Shown: positions 53,498 to 62,630 of the stretch, piece by piece
How the letters are laid out: each line of letters starts with the position of its first letter
How positions within the stretch are numbered: the first letter of the stretch is position 1
Assembly: GCA_026003615.1 (NCBI GenBank)
Contig: BPHQ01000002.1
Coordinates: 186,001 to 250,000 of the forward strand
Length of the DNA stretch: 64,000 nucleotides
Direction: 5' to 3'
Origin: Bellilinea sp.
Lineage (GTDB): Bacteria; Chloroflexota; Anaerolineae; Anaerolineales; Anaerolineaceae
Position numbers and translations under genes: made by a program
The notes under the pieces: generated by a model
What the model saw: only the letters and a program-made list of their open reading frames with translations
Told to the model about the DNA's origin: nothing
The model's database searches: none

Positions 53498-54218
53498 GTT
53501 CATTCTCCTTGAATTGGCATTCTTGCTCATTTCTGCTTGCAGTGTTGAGCCAATCAATCACTCGATTTCTACACCTCCCCCTGTCGTGCAGATTCAGGTA
53601 GATCCGGTAGTGGACTGGGTAAGTCCTGTCATTCAAATTTGCAATCAACAAATTCCGGAACGAGGCTGGATCATCCAATCCCCAGATACCCTGCCAGAAG
53701 AAGGGATTGAAAAAAACATTCGAATTTTTTGGGCGACGCCAACCGACACTTCACAAAACACTTTCCAGATCACCCATGATGCGATTCAAATTGTAGTCAA
53801 CCCCTCTCTTTCGCTTCACAGTCTCACATTTTTAGAACTCAAGGCGGTTTTTTCCGGTAAAATCAATCAGTGGAACGAAATTGCCGAGAACTTGCCCGCT
53901 GCCGAAATTCAAGTTTGGACATATCCTCAGTCCAGCTCCATCATGGAAAACTTTTTCCAATGGAGCGGATTATCGCCCCAATCTTTATCTCCACTGGTGT
54001 ATCTGGCGCCCAACCCGCTTCAATTACGTAACGCCGTGGCTGAAAATCCACTGTCAATTGGCATCTTAACCACCCGCTGGAGCAATCAGCAGGTAGATAC
54101 TGTCCTTATTGAAGAGGATCAAGACAATCGGGAATTTCCTGTACTGGCAGAACTAACCGAATCTGACCCCTATATGCTGGAATGGTTGTTTTGCATCCAA
54201 AGCCAAATCAACCAATAA
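53484..54218 (+). CDS. Substrate-binding-like lipoprotein
   Basis: 244 residues. Lipobox LISAC near residue 19. The body resembles a degenerate phosphate-binding (PBP type 2) domain: AIQIVVNPS, LTFLELKAVFSGKINQWNEI, RNAVAENPLSIGIL. The FSGKINQW stretch is typical of PstS-like proteins. No transporter genes nearby, so it may be a sensor or scavenging protein. Confidence 0.72.
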   Translation: MRVYKFILLELAFLLISACSVEPINHSISTPPPVVQIQVDPVVDWVSPVIQICNQQIPERGWIIQSPDTLPEEGIEKNIRIFWATPTDTSQNTFQITHDAIQIVVNPSLSLHSLTFLELKAVFSGKINQWNEIAENLPAAEIQVWTYPQSSSIMENFFQWSGLSPQSLSPLVYLAPNPLQLRNAVAENPLSIGILTTRWSNQQVDTVLIEEDQDNREFPVLAELTESDPYMLEWLFCIQSQINQ

Positions 54219-54266
54219 TACCTACAACCTGTGTTAAAATGATTAACTCCTTAGGAGGTGCAGCCC

Positions 54267-54467
54267 ATGCCGGTTGTGTTGATTTACCGTAAACAAAAAT
54301 TAGAGGTTGAAGGCACACTCACCGTCCGAGAAGCACTTCAACAATTGGGGTTATCAACGGAAAGCCACCTGATTGTACGGAATGGTGAACTCCTCAATGA
54401 AAACGACACCCTGCGCAACGGCGAGGAAGTCAAAATCATTTCAGCCATATCCGGAGGTTCGTCGTGA
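54267..54467 (+). CDS. ThiS/MoaD-like sulfur carrier (TtuB-like)
   Basis: 66 residues, start ATG behind AGGAGG. Ubiquitin-like fold pattern VVLIYRKQKLEVEGTLTVREALQQLG...LIVRNGELLNENDTLRNGEEVKIISAISGG. Its position directly before ttuA points to TtuB, which carries thiocarboxylate sulfur for 2-thioribothymidine. The last two residues are SS after the GG, so a protease or another route must expose the Gly-Gly. Its stop overlaps the ttuA start. Confidence 0.75.
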   Translation: MPVVLIYRKQKLEVEGTLTVREALQQLGLSTESHLIVRNGELLNENDTLRNGEEVKIISAISGGSS

Positions 54468-55396
54468 CCACCATGCGCTGCCACAAATGCCAGCAACGCG
54501 CTGTGATACGCATGCGGCAGCATCGCCTTGCACTTTGCAAAGAACACTACCCGATCTGGTTTGTTGAACAGACCCAGCGTTTTATTGAAAAATACCACAT
54601 GTTTCGCCAACAGGATCGGATTCTGGTTGCCGTTTCTGGGGGCAAAGATTCACTCGCGCTATGGGATGTCCTTTGGCAACTGGGTTACGAAGCCGAAGGT
54701 TTATACATTCACCTCGGCATCGAGGGTGAAATTGCCTACTCGGACGAGTCGGAGCAGGCTGCCAGAAAATTTGCGGATCAACGCGGGTTGCAACTTCATA
54801 TTTACTCTGTCGAAGAACAGCGTGGTGAATCGGTCCCTGCCATTGCCCTGCGCACCCACCGGGGACGTCAAAAACCTTGCGCTGTATGCGGTTTGATTAA
54901 GCGTCACACCATGAATCAAATGGCACGCCAGTTAGGATTCAATGTTTTAGCCACAGCCCATAATCTGGATGATGAGGTTTCCTTCCTGTTTGGTAATTTA
55001 CTCTCATGGAACTTGCGGCAGATTCCACGCCAATCACCGGTTTTAGAAGCGGAGGAAGGCTTTGTCCGCAAAGTCAAACCGTTTATCCGTTTCTCCGAAC
55101 GCGAAACCGCAGCATATTCAATTGTGCGTGGAATAGAGTACATTGAAGAAGAATGTCCTTTTGCCGAAGGAAGCAAACAACTCCAATACAAAGATCTGTT
55201 GAATCGTCTTGAAGAACAACAACCCGGTGTCAAATTGCGTTTTCTGCTTGGATTTTTCAATGCAATGGAACAGGGATTCATTCACCCTATTGAAGACGAG
55301 CAGGGAGAAGTTATCCTCAATCCCTGCCCGTCTTGTGGTCAGCCCACCTCTACCGGTGGTTTATGTGCAACCTGTCGCTTGTTTGAAGAAAACTGA
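54464..55396 (+). CDS. ttuA: tRNA 2-thiolation enzyme of the TtuA/TtcA family
   Basis: 310 residues, GTG start behind GGAGG. PP-loop ATPase VAVSGGKDSLALW; N-terminal zinc site CHKC...CKEH; catalytic CAVCG and the third Fe-S Cys in EECPFAEGS; a C-terminal CPSCGQPTSTGGLCATCRL ribbon. TtuA activates U54 of tRNA for sulfur transfer from TtuB, raising tRNA melting temperature. The neighbour gene makes TtuA the best choice over TtcA. Confidence 0.85.
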   Translation: MTTMRCHKCQQRAVIRMRQHRLALCKEHYPIWFVEQTQRFIEKYHMFRQQDRILVAVSGGKDSLALWDVLWQLGYEAEGLYIHLGIEGEIAYSDESEQAARKFADQRGLQLHIYSVEEQRGESVPAIALRTHRGRQKPCAVCGLIKRHTMNQMARQLGFNVLATAHNLDDEVSFLFGNLLSWNLRQIPRQSPVLEAEEGFVRKVKPFIRFSERETAAYSIVRGIEYIEEECPFAEGSKQLQYKDLLNRLEEQQPGVKLRFLLGFFNAMEQGFIHPIEDEQGEVILNPCPSCGQPTSTGGLCATCRLFEEN

Positions 55397-55404
55397 TAAC
55401 AGGT

Positions 55405-56745
55405 TTAAGCCGTTTCCAGGAAGCGTTCGATTTCCCAGTCGGATACCTGTGTGCGGAATTCATCCCACTCTGCCCACTTGGCACGCATAAATGCCTCGTA
55501 TAAACTGGGTGAAAACGCGCTTTGAATGACCTCATCCTTCTCCAGCTCTTCCAAAGCCTGACGCAGTGAGCCGGGTAATTCGGCAACCCCGCGTTCATGC
55601 CGTTCAGCGGCGTCCATCTCATACACATTGACATTATTAAGGGGTTCAGGCGGGGTCAACTGGCGGTCGATTCCATCCAATGCTGCTTTCAGCATGGCAT
55701 TGAAAGCCAGATAGGGGTTACAGGAAGGATCCGGGCAGCGCAACTCGGCACGGGTGGCTTTGTGCATTCCGGGAGTGTAGCGCGGAATGCGGATTAATGC
55801 CGAACGGTTGATCTGCGCCCAACCAACATAGACAGGCGCTTCATAACCCGGCACCAGTCGTTTATAGGAATTAACGGTTGGCGCAACCACTGCCGAAAGC
55901 GCACGAGCATGGGCTAATTGGCCGGCAATGAATCCATAAGCGATTGGTGAAAGATGAAAGGGATCATTTTCAGAAAAGAAAAGATTATTGCCGTCCTGAT
56001 CAAAGAGCGACTGATGACAGTGCATCCCCGATCCATTAATCCCAAAAATCGGCTTTGGCATGAACGAGGCAATCAGTCCATGTTGCGCTGCAATTGCTTT
56101 TACGGTGTACTTCAAGGTTACAACATTGTCAGCAGTCTTCAAAGCATCCGCAAAGCGAAAGTCAATCTCGTGCTGTCCCAGAGCCACTTCGTGATGTCCT
56201 ACTTCGACTTCAAGTCCCATTTTATTGAGTGCTTCCATCAATTCGGTACGTACTCGAACGGCTTCATCATTGGGGGAGAAGTCAAAATAACCACCTACAT
56301 CATGAGGAACCGGGCGGATGCTTTCGGTCCCATTGCGGCGAAAGAGGAAAAATTCAGGCTCTGGGCCAACATTATACGTCCAACCACGTTCATCTTTTAA
56401 TTTCTGCAAGGCACGCTTCAAACTCCCGCGTGGATCTCCGGAAAAGGGCGAGCCATCCGGGTGATATATATCGCAAAAAACTCTGGCACGTTTCAATTCG
56501 GGTGGTGACCAAGGCAAAACGGCATACGTTTCCGGATCAATCCGCAAGTGCATATCCGATTCCTGAATACGGGCAAAGCCTTCCACAGAAGACCCATCAA
56601 ACCAAACGCCGTTTTCAAGCGCACCCTCGAGCTGGTCAATCGGCGCATCCACCGATTTGACCGATCCCAACACATCAATAAACTGGTACGAAATAAACTT
56701 GATATTATCTTCCTTCACTTTTTTGAGTAAATCTTTGGCGTCCAT
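55405..56745 (-). CDS. glnA: Glutamine synthetase, type I (alpha)
   Basis: 446 residues from the ATG at 56745 behind AAAGGAGG. The frame goes on upstream (to 56964) through the leader, but the start at 56745 is clear. FIDVLG, FDGSSVEGFARIQESDM (Arg as in feedback-inhibited GSI-alpha), EPEFFLF, GHHEVALGQHEIDF, NGSGMHCHQSL, APTVNSYKRLVPGYEAP, and RIPRYT. The Tyr adenylylation site NLYxLPP is absent (NVYEMDA), so control is by other means. Preceded by a long structured leader. Confidence 0.95.
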   Translation of the reverse strand: MDAKDLLKKVKEDNIKFISYQFIDVLGSVKSVDAPIDQLEGALENGVWFDGSSVEGFARIQESDMHLRIDPETYAVLPWSPPELKRARVFCDIYHPDGSPFSGDPRGSLKRALQKLKDERGWTYNVGPEPEFFLFRRNGTESIRPVPHDVGGYFDFSPNDEAVRVRTELMEALNKMGLEVEVGHHEVALGQHEIDFRFADALKTADNVVTLKYTVKAIAAQHGLIASFMPKPIFGINGSGMHCHQSLFDQDGNNLFFSENDPFHLSPIAYGFIAGQLAHARALSAVVAPTVNSYKRLVPGYEAPVYVGWAQINRSALIRIPRYTPGMHKATRAELRCPDPSCNPYLAFNAMLKAALDGIDRQLTPPEPLNNVNVYEMDAAERHERGVAELPGSLRQALEELEKDEVIQSAFSPSLYEAFMRAKWAEWDEFRTQVSDWEIERFLETA

Positions 56746-57106
56746 TGAGCTACCTCCTTTGGAATTAAATGATATAGGGCATGCCGGGCATGCCCTGTAT
56801 TGACTGGAGTCTTCGAGCAGCTGCCCTTCCATACCGAAAGTCGGTCGAGCCGATTGGCTCTGCCGGTCACTGCGCTGGCTTTGGTTCGAGCGTTTCCGTC
56901 GGGTTTCAGCCAGACACTTCTTCTGGAAGGGAGAAAGGAGCCTGTGACCGGGCTCCAGAGGCATCCGCTGATCCTTCGATTTTCCCCTGTTTTACAGGGT
57001 TAGCGCTCTCTTCGCAGAGAGGAACCTCCACCTCGTCATCCTGCTGGTTATCAGCAGGACTCAGCCGCTATTTCTCCGTCTATTCAGTTTTAAGTTACCT
57101 ATAATT
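56746..57106 (-). ncRNA. Structured glnA leader RNA with glmS-ribozyme-like core
   Basis: The promoter-to-start distance leaves about 360 nt of untranslated RNA. It contains, in order: AGCGGCUGAG (57069..57060), hairpin P1 UCCUGCUG/CAGCAGGA (57039..57059), GACGAGG (57031..57037), UGGAGG pairing with CCUCUG (57025..57030 with 56956..56961), UU, two small hairpins, AUCGA (56976..56980), UCAGC pairing with GCUGA (56967..56971 with 57061..57065), and GCGGAUGCC (56960..56968). This is the order of the glmS ribozyme core as I remember it. A further stem CCCUUCCA/UGGAAGGG follows, and the 3' end has AGGGCATGC-CGG-GCATGCCCT (56776..56796). The downstream gene is glnA, not glmS. Confidence 0.5.
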
Positions 57107-57112
57107 GGTAAT

Positions 57113-57141
57113 ATACTAACAATTTCATTAGCCAATGTCAA
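57113..57141 (-). promoter_or_regulatory. glnA promoter
   Basis: Minus strand TTGACA (57136..57141), 17-bp spacer, TAGTAT (57113..57118). Transcription would start near 57106. Confidence 0.72.
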
Positions 57142-57171
57142 GATGGAATTTGTAAAATTTTGATTAAATCC

Positions 57172-57208
57172 TTGACGAATAGAACATTTATACTATAATG
57201 AATTCATT
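57172..57208 (+). promoter_or_regulatory. recA promoter with overlapping palindrome
   Basis: TTGACG (57172..57177), 16-bp spacer, TATAAT (57194..57199), and overlapping it the 12-bp palindrome AATGAATTCATT (57197..57208). The palindrome is placed like a repressor site (LexA?), but it does not match a known SOS box. Confidence 0.65.
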
Positions 57209-57286
57209 GTTAGAACCACGAATGTCCTTGCATTTTTACAGATGCAGATATAATCATATTAACCAGAACCCTTCAGGAGAACTCTC

Positions 57287-58387
57287 ATGGCGCGTAAAAC
57301 CCCCTCTTCCACTCCTTTGCCCGCTGGCGGCGGCACTCCTCAGGATGATGCCCGCCGAGCCATGCTCGACAAAGCCCTCGGTGATATTCTCAAACGCTAT
57401 GGCGATGGTGCCATCATGCGGCTTGGTGAGGCTCAACATCTGGAAGTTGAAGCCATTCCCACCGGTTCGCTTTCTCTGGATATTGCTCTGGGGGTGGGGG
57501 GTATCCCACGCGGCCGTGTCACGGAAATTTTTGGTCCCGAATCTTCCGGCAAGACCACCCTCTGTCTGCACCTCGTTGCGGAAGCCCAACGGATGGGAGG
57601 CACCGCTGCCTATGTGGACATGGAACATGCTCTTGATCCGGCATACGCAGCCCGCCTGGGCGTTGATATTGACAGTTTGTACATCTCACAGCCCGACACC
57701 GGTGAACAGGCTCTTGAAATCACCGAAACTCTCGTACGCTCCGGGGCAATTGATCTGGTGGTAATCGACTCGGTCGCTGCTCTCGTTCCGCGCAATGAAA
57801 TTGAAGGTGACATGGGCGACGCTACAATGGGCATGCAAGCTCGCCTGATGTCCCAGGCCTTGCGTAAACTTTCCAGCGCGATCAATCAAACCAAAACGGC
57901 GGTGGTATTCACCAATCAACTGAGGCAGAAAATCGGTGTAATGTTTGGTAACCCCGAAACCACTCCTGGTGGATTGGCTCTAAAATTTTACGCATCCGTT
58001 CGCCTGGATATTCGCCGCATTCAGTCCATTAAAGTTGGTGCAGAGGTCATTGGTAACCGGGTTCGGGTCAAGGTTGTCAAGAATAAAGTGGCTCCACCCT
58101 TCCGTACCGCAGAATTTGACATCATGTACAATGAAGGCATATCTAAGACCGGAGACATCCTCGACCTTGCCACAGGATTGGATATTATTACCAAACGGGG
58201 AGCTTTCTTCTCTTATGGCGATATTCGTCTCGGTCAGGGACGTGAAAATGCCAAAGAGTTTCTGCGCCAGAATCCTGAACTTGCCCTTGAAATTGAGAAC
58301 GCTGTGCGTCAACGAGCCTTGGGCGGGGAAATACCCCTGGCTTTTACCGCAGATAGCGGGGACGAGGGTTTCTCAGACGAAATTTAA
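57287..58387 (+). CDS. recA: Recombinase RecA
   Basis: 366 residues. Walker [10 protein letters not shown], the EHALDP segment (here VDMEHALDP instead of IDAEHALDP), Walker [13 protein letters not shown], the GDMGD and [28 protein letters not shown] stretches, and an acidic C-terminus. Coats ssDNA, drives strand exchange and LexA cleavage. N-terminal extension of about 20 residues (Pro/Gly-rich). Downstream genes follow closely. Confidence 0.97.
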   Translation: MARKTPSSTPLPAGGGTPQDDARRAMLDKALGDILKRYGDGAIMRLGEAQHLEVEAIPTGSLSLDIALGVGGIPRGRVTEIFGPESSGKTTLCLHLVAEAQRMGGTAAYVDMEHALDPAYAARLGVDIDSLYISQPDTGEQALEITETLVRSGAIDLVVIDSVAALVPRNEIEGDMGDATMGMQARLMSQALRKLSSAINQTKTAVVFTNQLRQKIGVMFGNPETTPGGLALKFYASVRLDIRRIQSIKVGAEVIGNRVRVKVVKNKVAPPFRTAEFDIMYNEGISKTGDILDLATGLDIITKRGAFFSYGDIRLGQGRENAKEFLRQNPELALEIENAVRQRALGGEIPLAFTADSGDEGFSDEI

Positions 58388-58397
58388 TTCCAGTAAA

Positions 58398-58976
58398 ATG
58401 ACTTTTCAAAAACGATTTGAAAGGAAAATTTTTCCAATTGGGTCCTTTATTTTCCGCTTGAAACTGGCCTGGATTCTTACAGCCCTGATGTTAACTCTTC
58501 AGGGCTGTGTTTTTACCTCTCCTCAGCGTATTCCTCCACCCGCCAGCCAGTCGCCTTTGTTTTTACCGCCCACATCTGCACCGGTGGTCATCGAAACCAG
58601 TATCACACCCGACCTCTCCCAACCAACCCCAACCTTACCCTGCGTGGATGGGTTGACCTTTATCAATGACCTGACCATTCCAGACGGCAGCGTCATCCAG
58701 CCCGGCGCATCCATTGATAAGCGCTGGGAAGTTGAAAACAGTGGAACCTGTAACTGGGAAAGTGGTTATTCCTTACGATTAATCGCCGGGGACGAATTAG
58801 GCGCCGGCACACAACAGGCCCTCACACCAGCACGCAGCGGCACCCGGGCCGTAATTCGAATATTATTTCAGGCCCCTTCAGAAGAGGGCAATTATCGGAG
58901 TGCCTGGCAAGCGTACAACCCTCAAAATCAACCTTTCGGTGATCCGATATTTATTGATATTGTGGTTGAACCCTGA
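58398..58976 (+). CDS. Lipoprotein with NBR1-type Ig-like domain
   Basis: 192 residues from the ATG at 58398. Signal peptide with lipobox LQGC near residue 37, a Pro/Thr linker, then the Ig-like FW domain: PDGSVIQPGASIDKRWEVENSGTCNWESGYSL...YRSAWQAYNPQNQPFGDPIFIDI. This domain occurs repeatedly in Chloroflexota surface proteins and in eukaryotic NBR1. Role unknown. 10 bp after recA. Confidence 0.85.
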   Translation: MTFQKRFERKIFPIGSFIFRLKLAWILTALMLTLQGCVFTSPQRIPPPASQSPLFLPPTSAPVVIETSITPDLSQPTPTLPCVDGLTFINDLTIPDGSVIQPGASIDKRWEVENSGTCNWESGYSLRLIAGDELGAGTQQALTPARSGTRAVIRILFQAPSEEGNYRSAWQAYNPQNQPFGDPIFIDIVVEP

Positions 58977-58988
58977 TCAAATCTGCTT

Positions 58989-59873
58989 ATGAATAACAAC
59001 AATACCGCTCAACGCGGCAGTATCGTTCCTCTTCCCGCTTTTGGAATTGGATTGATTCTCGTCTTAATCGTTCTCATTATCGCGGGTTTCAAATTTTTTG
59101 TTTCCCAATTTGGACCATTCCCACAGTACATAACACCGGAATATGTCCCGCAATTCACCCCCACCCTAAAGATAGCACTGGCTTTTGGTGGCTACCCTGA
59201 AACACCAACCCCGTTTCAACCCCTTCCAACTCACACATCAACCCCAATACCGACACCTTCCCCAACTGCCCAGCCAATCGTGGAACCCAACCTCCAACCA
59301 TCCCCTCAATTGCCTCCTTTTGCAAGAATCGAAGACATTCGGGGTTACCCACAAACCCTAAATCTTTCGTGTGAATCTCGCTCAGCCGCGGATTGGGCAG
59401 CCTATTTTGGCGTTTCAATTGAAGAACTGGACTTCTTGTCCCAACTCCCCCATTCAGACGATCCCAATAAGGGCTTTGTTGGAGATCCCAACGGCCCTGG
59501 CGGATTAATTCCTCCTCATCCCTATGGTGTTCATGCCGCCCCAGTCGCAGCCTTGTTACGGGCATATGGTTTACCGGCCGAGGATGTGATGGATGTAACC
59601 ATTGAAGAATTAAAAGCAGAAATCGCCGCCGGACGCCCCGTAATTGTATGGGTGATTTTTGGTACTTCTCCTGGGTATGCCCTCTCCTACACCACACAGG
59701 CAGGAGAAGTGATCACCGTTGCCCCCAACGAACACACAGCAATCCTCATTGGTTATGATCCAAATGGAGTTACTCTACTGGATGGGGCAATGATTTACTG
59801 GCGGTCATGGGATACTTTTTTGCAATCTTTCAAGGTCTTGGGAAACATGGCCGTCTTCTACCGTCACCCCTAA
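58989..59873 (+). CDS. Membrane-anchored C39-like peptidase
   Basis: 294 residues. Signal anchor (about 18-45), Pro/Thr linker, then a papain-like C39_2 domain: NLSCESRSAADWAAYFG with the catalytic Cys, PHPYGVHAAPVAALLRAYG, IAAGRPVIVWV, and NEHTAILIGYDPNGV with the catalytic His. Not linked to an ABC exporter. Targets unknown. It follows the NBR1-type lipoprotein by 12 bp. Confidence 0.85.
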   Translation: MNNNNTAQRGSIVPLPAFGIGLILVLIVLIIAGFKFFVSQFGPFPQYITPEYVPQFTPTLKIALAFGGYPETPTPFQPLPTHTSTPIPTPSPTAQPIVEPNLQPSPQLPPFARIEDIRGYPQTLNLSCESRSAADWAAYFGVSIEELDFLSQLPHSDDPNKGFVGDPNGPGGLIPPHPYGVHAAPVAALLRAYGLPAEDVMDVTIEELKAEIAAGRPVIVWVIFGTSPGYALSYTTQAGEVITVAPNEHTAILIGYDPNGVTLLDGAMIYWRSWDTFLQSFKVLGNMAVFYRHP

Positions 59874-59970
59874 CGATTGATTGAACCAGTTAAACTCAAC
59901 GCATCCCATTACGTAACAGGTTTGTCATTCCTTCAACCTCTTTCATCTCAATTTCCGTTACAATATAATC

Positions 59971-62628
59971 ATGCAGGTTATTCTGACTCATGAACAAGCC
60001 GATTTTGATGCGATTGCCGCGTTACTGGCAGCGCATATTCTTAATGAACAGGCTCTGCCTGTCTTGCCCCGTCGGGTAAATCGGAATGTGCGCTCATTTC
60101 TGAACCTGTATGGGGCAGAACTGCCCTTCATTGAGGCACGCGATCTTCCCCCCGAGGAAATTGAAATTGTCACCCTGGTGGATACTCAATCCTTAATAAC
60201 CCTCAAGGGGATGAAAAATGATACTCTTGTCCACGTGATTGATCACCATCAAGCGCGGGAGGACTTACCACCCGACTGGACATTGGTCATCGAGCGGGTC
60301 GGCGCGACTACGACTCTTCTGATTGAAGATATCCAGGATCACAATGGGCCGTTAAACACTTTGCAGGCAACCTTGTTGCTGCTGGGCATCTACGAGGATA
60401 CAGGTAGCCTGACATACAACAGCACAACACCACGAGACCTGCGAGCGGCCGCTTTTTTGTTGGAACAAGGCGCCAGCCTGAATTTGGTAGATGAATACCT
60501 GAATCCCCCACTTTCCGAACAACAGCGCGAATTGTACAACCGCCTCTTACAAAATGCCGAAAACCTGCACATCCATGGGCAGCATATCATCATTGCCAAA
60601 GCAGATGCGCGAGATATTCGTGAAGAAATTTCCAGTATTGCCCATAAACTACGCGATTTACTGGACCCTGATGCCCTGTTTCTATTGGTTCACACCATGG
60701 AAGGAATTCGCATTGTTGCTCGCTCCACCACCGAACGGATCAATGTAGCCCAGACCGTTGCCCTCTTCGGTGGACGCGGACATGAGAAAGCCGCTGCTGC
60801 TCTCATTCGTACGGGAGATAAAGCCTCTCAGTCTGTGGATATTGATGACATTTACAATCGTCTGGTGGAGGCACTACCTTCCATTGTTCAACCGGCCATA
60901 ACGGTTGGAAAGATCATGTCCCGCAACCCGCGGGTATTGAAACCAGAAACCCCAGCTCAGGAAGCCGCACGTTTAATGCAGCGCTATGGATATGAAGGCT
61001 ATCCGGTAGTCAAAGATGGGCGAGTGGTTGGATTGCTGACCCGCCGCGCAGTGGATCGCGCTCTAGCCCATAAACTCAATTTACCAGCAATCAGCCTGAT
61101 GGATGCTGGTGAGTACTTTGTTACTCCCGATACACCCCTGCCCCATCTTCAACAATTGATGGCCGACACGGGCTGGGGTCAGGTTCCAGTAATTGACCCT
61201 GATTCGCATCAGATCATCGGCATCGTGACCCGCACCGATTTACTCAAACAAATCGGGAAAGAAGATACCATCCATCCGGAAAGAGAAAATTTTGCTGACC
61301 GCTTAGAAAAAGCCTTGCCTCCTGCCCGTCTCGCCTTGCTGAAAACCATTGCGGCGGAAGCCCACCACCATCGCTTGCCGATTTATGTCGTTGGTGGGTT
61401 CGTGCGTGACCTGATTCTGGAACGTCCCTCGATTGATTTTGATCTGGTTGTGGAGGGGGATGCGATCGCACTGGCACGAGCATTGGAAAAAAAATATGGC
61501 GGTAAAGTGACCAGTCACAGCCGCTTTGGGACAGCCAAATGGCAAATCAGCACAATCCGCTCATCATTGATTGAGAAATTGAAATCGGATGGCAATCTTA
61601 GAGCCGAAGACCTGCCCGATTCTTTGGATCTCATCAGCGCTCGCACTGAGTTTTATAACTACCCAACCGCTTTGCCAACCGTTGAGCGAGGTAGTATCAA
61701 ACTTGATTTGCACCGACGAGATTTTACAATTAATACACTGGCCTTGCGATTAGATGGACGTTTTTACGCAACCCTCTATGACTATTGGGGCGGGATGAAC
61801 GACATCAAGAAAAAACTGGTTCGTGTTCTGCATTCGCTTTCCTTCGTAGATGATCCAACCCGCATGTTGCGCGCTGTTCGTTTTGAACAACGGTTTAATT
61901 TCAAAATTGAAAGTCGCACCCTCCAACTGATGAACGAAGCTCACGACCTCCTAAAACAGGTCTCCGGTGACCGATTGCGCCATGAATTGGATTTGATCCT
62001 TGCCGAAGAAAACCCCGTCAGCGCACTCAATCGGTTGGAAGAATTAAACCTTCTTTCCGCCATTCATCCAGATCTGCATTGGGATGCTTCCTTATCCAAT
62101 GCTTTGGTGCGAGTACTCAAAGACCCCCTCGACCCGGCCTGGCAGCTTCCTGAAGCAGTGGGTAACCAACCTGTTCGTAACGCACTGGCTTACCTTGTCT
62201 GGTTGATACCGCTTCCACCAGAAAGCAGTCGTTCCATCTGCGAACGTTTGAAACTGAGTCACCACCTCCAAAACGCCATTCTGGCAGGCAATCGCCTGAT
62301 GACCGAGTTGCCCCAATTAATTGGTCAGCCTCCCAGTCGGGTAGTTTCCCGGCTTGAAGAAGCTCCCTTACACACGCTTTATGCTATCGTCTGCCTATGT
62401 CCCGGAAAAGAAATTTGCACCATGCTCAACCGCTACGCCACGGAATGGCGAAAAGTCCAACCACTAACCGATGGATACACACTCCACGCCATGGGAATTG
62501 AACCTGGCCCGGTTTATCGGCGTATTCTCTGGGCATTGCGTGCTGCCTGGCTGGATGGGAAAATCACCTCGCGGGAACAGGAAAATGCCCTCTTGAATCA
62601 ACTGGTCTACACTCAAACCATTCAATAA
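59971..62628 (+). CDS. DHH-CBS-poly(A) polymerase/tRNA nucleotidyltransferase fusion
   Basis: 885 residues: DHH domain (THEQADFDAI, VDTQS, IDHH), DHHA1 (ALFGGRGHEKAAAALI), two CBS domains (about 315-435), then class II nucleotidyltransferase head (VVGGFVRDLILERPSIDFDLVVEGD), the RRDFTINTLALRLDG motif and the FVDDPTRMLRAVRFEQRF region with helical tail. Such fusions are A-adding enzymes in other bacteria (with a separate CC-adding one) or full CCA-adding enzymes. The DHH part may remove nucleotides or bind a signal; the CBS pair may bind adenylates. Confidence 0.9.
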   Translation: MQVILTHEQADFDAIAALLAAHILNEQALPVLPRRVNRNVRSFLNLYGAELPFIEARDLPPEEIEIVTLVDTQSLITLKGMKNDTLVHVIDHHQAREDLPPDWTLVIERVGATTTLLIEDIQDHNGPLNTLQATLLLLGIYEDTGSLTYNSTTPRDLRAAAFLLEQGASLNLVDEYLNPPLSEQQRELYNRLLQNAENLHIHGQHIIIAKADARDIREEISSIAHKLRDLLDPDALFLLVHTMEGIRIVARSTTERINVAQTVALFGGRGHEKAAAALIRTGDKASQSVDIDDIYNRLVEALPSIVQPAITVGKIMSRNPRVLKPETPAQEAARLMQRYGYEGYPVVKDGRVVGLLTRRAVDRALAHKLNLPAISLMDAGEYFVTPDTPLPHLQQLMADTGWGQVPVIDPDSHQIIGIVTRTDLLKQIGKEDTIHPERENFADRLEKALPPARLALLKTIAAEAHHHRLPIYVVGGFVRDLILERPSIDFDLVVEGDAIALARALEKKYGGKVTSHSRFGTAKWQISTIRSSLIEKLKSDGNLRAEDLPDSLDLISARTEFYNYPTALPTVERGSIKLDLHRRDFTINTLALRLDGRFYATLYDYWGGMNDIKKKLVRVLHSLSFVDDPTRMLRAVRFEQRFNFKIESRTLQLMNEAHDLLKQVSGDRLRHELDLILAEENPVSALNRLEELNLLSAIHPDLHWDASLSNALVRVLKDPLDPAWQLPEAVGNQPVRNALAYLVWLIPLPPESSRSICERLKLSHHLQNAILAGNRLMTELPQLIGQPPSRVVSRLEEAPLHTLYAIVCLCPGKEICTMLNRYATEWRKVQPLTDGYTLHAMGIEPGPVYRRILWALRAAWLDGKITSREQENALLNQLVYTQTIQ

Positions 62629-62630
62629 AA

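Noticed and set aside
55405-56964. Longer glnA start at 56964
   Set aside because: The additional 73 codons are not GlnA-like, run through the structured leader, and a strong ribosome site precedes 56745.
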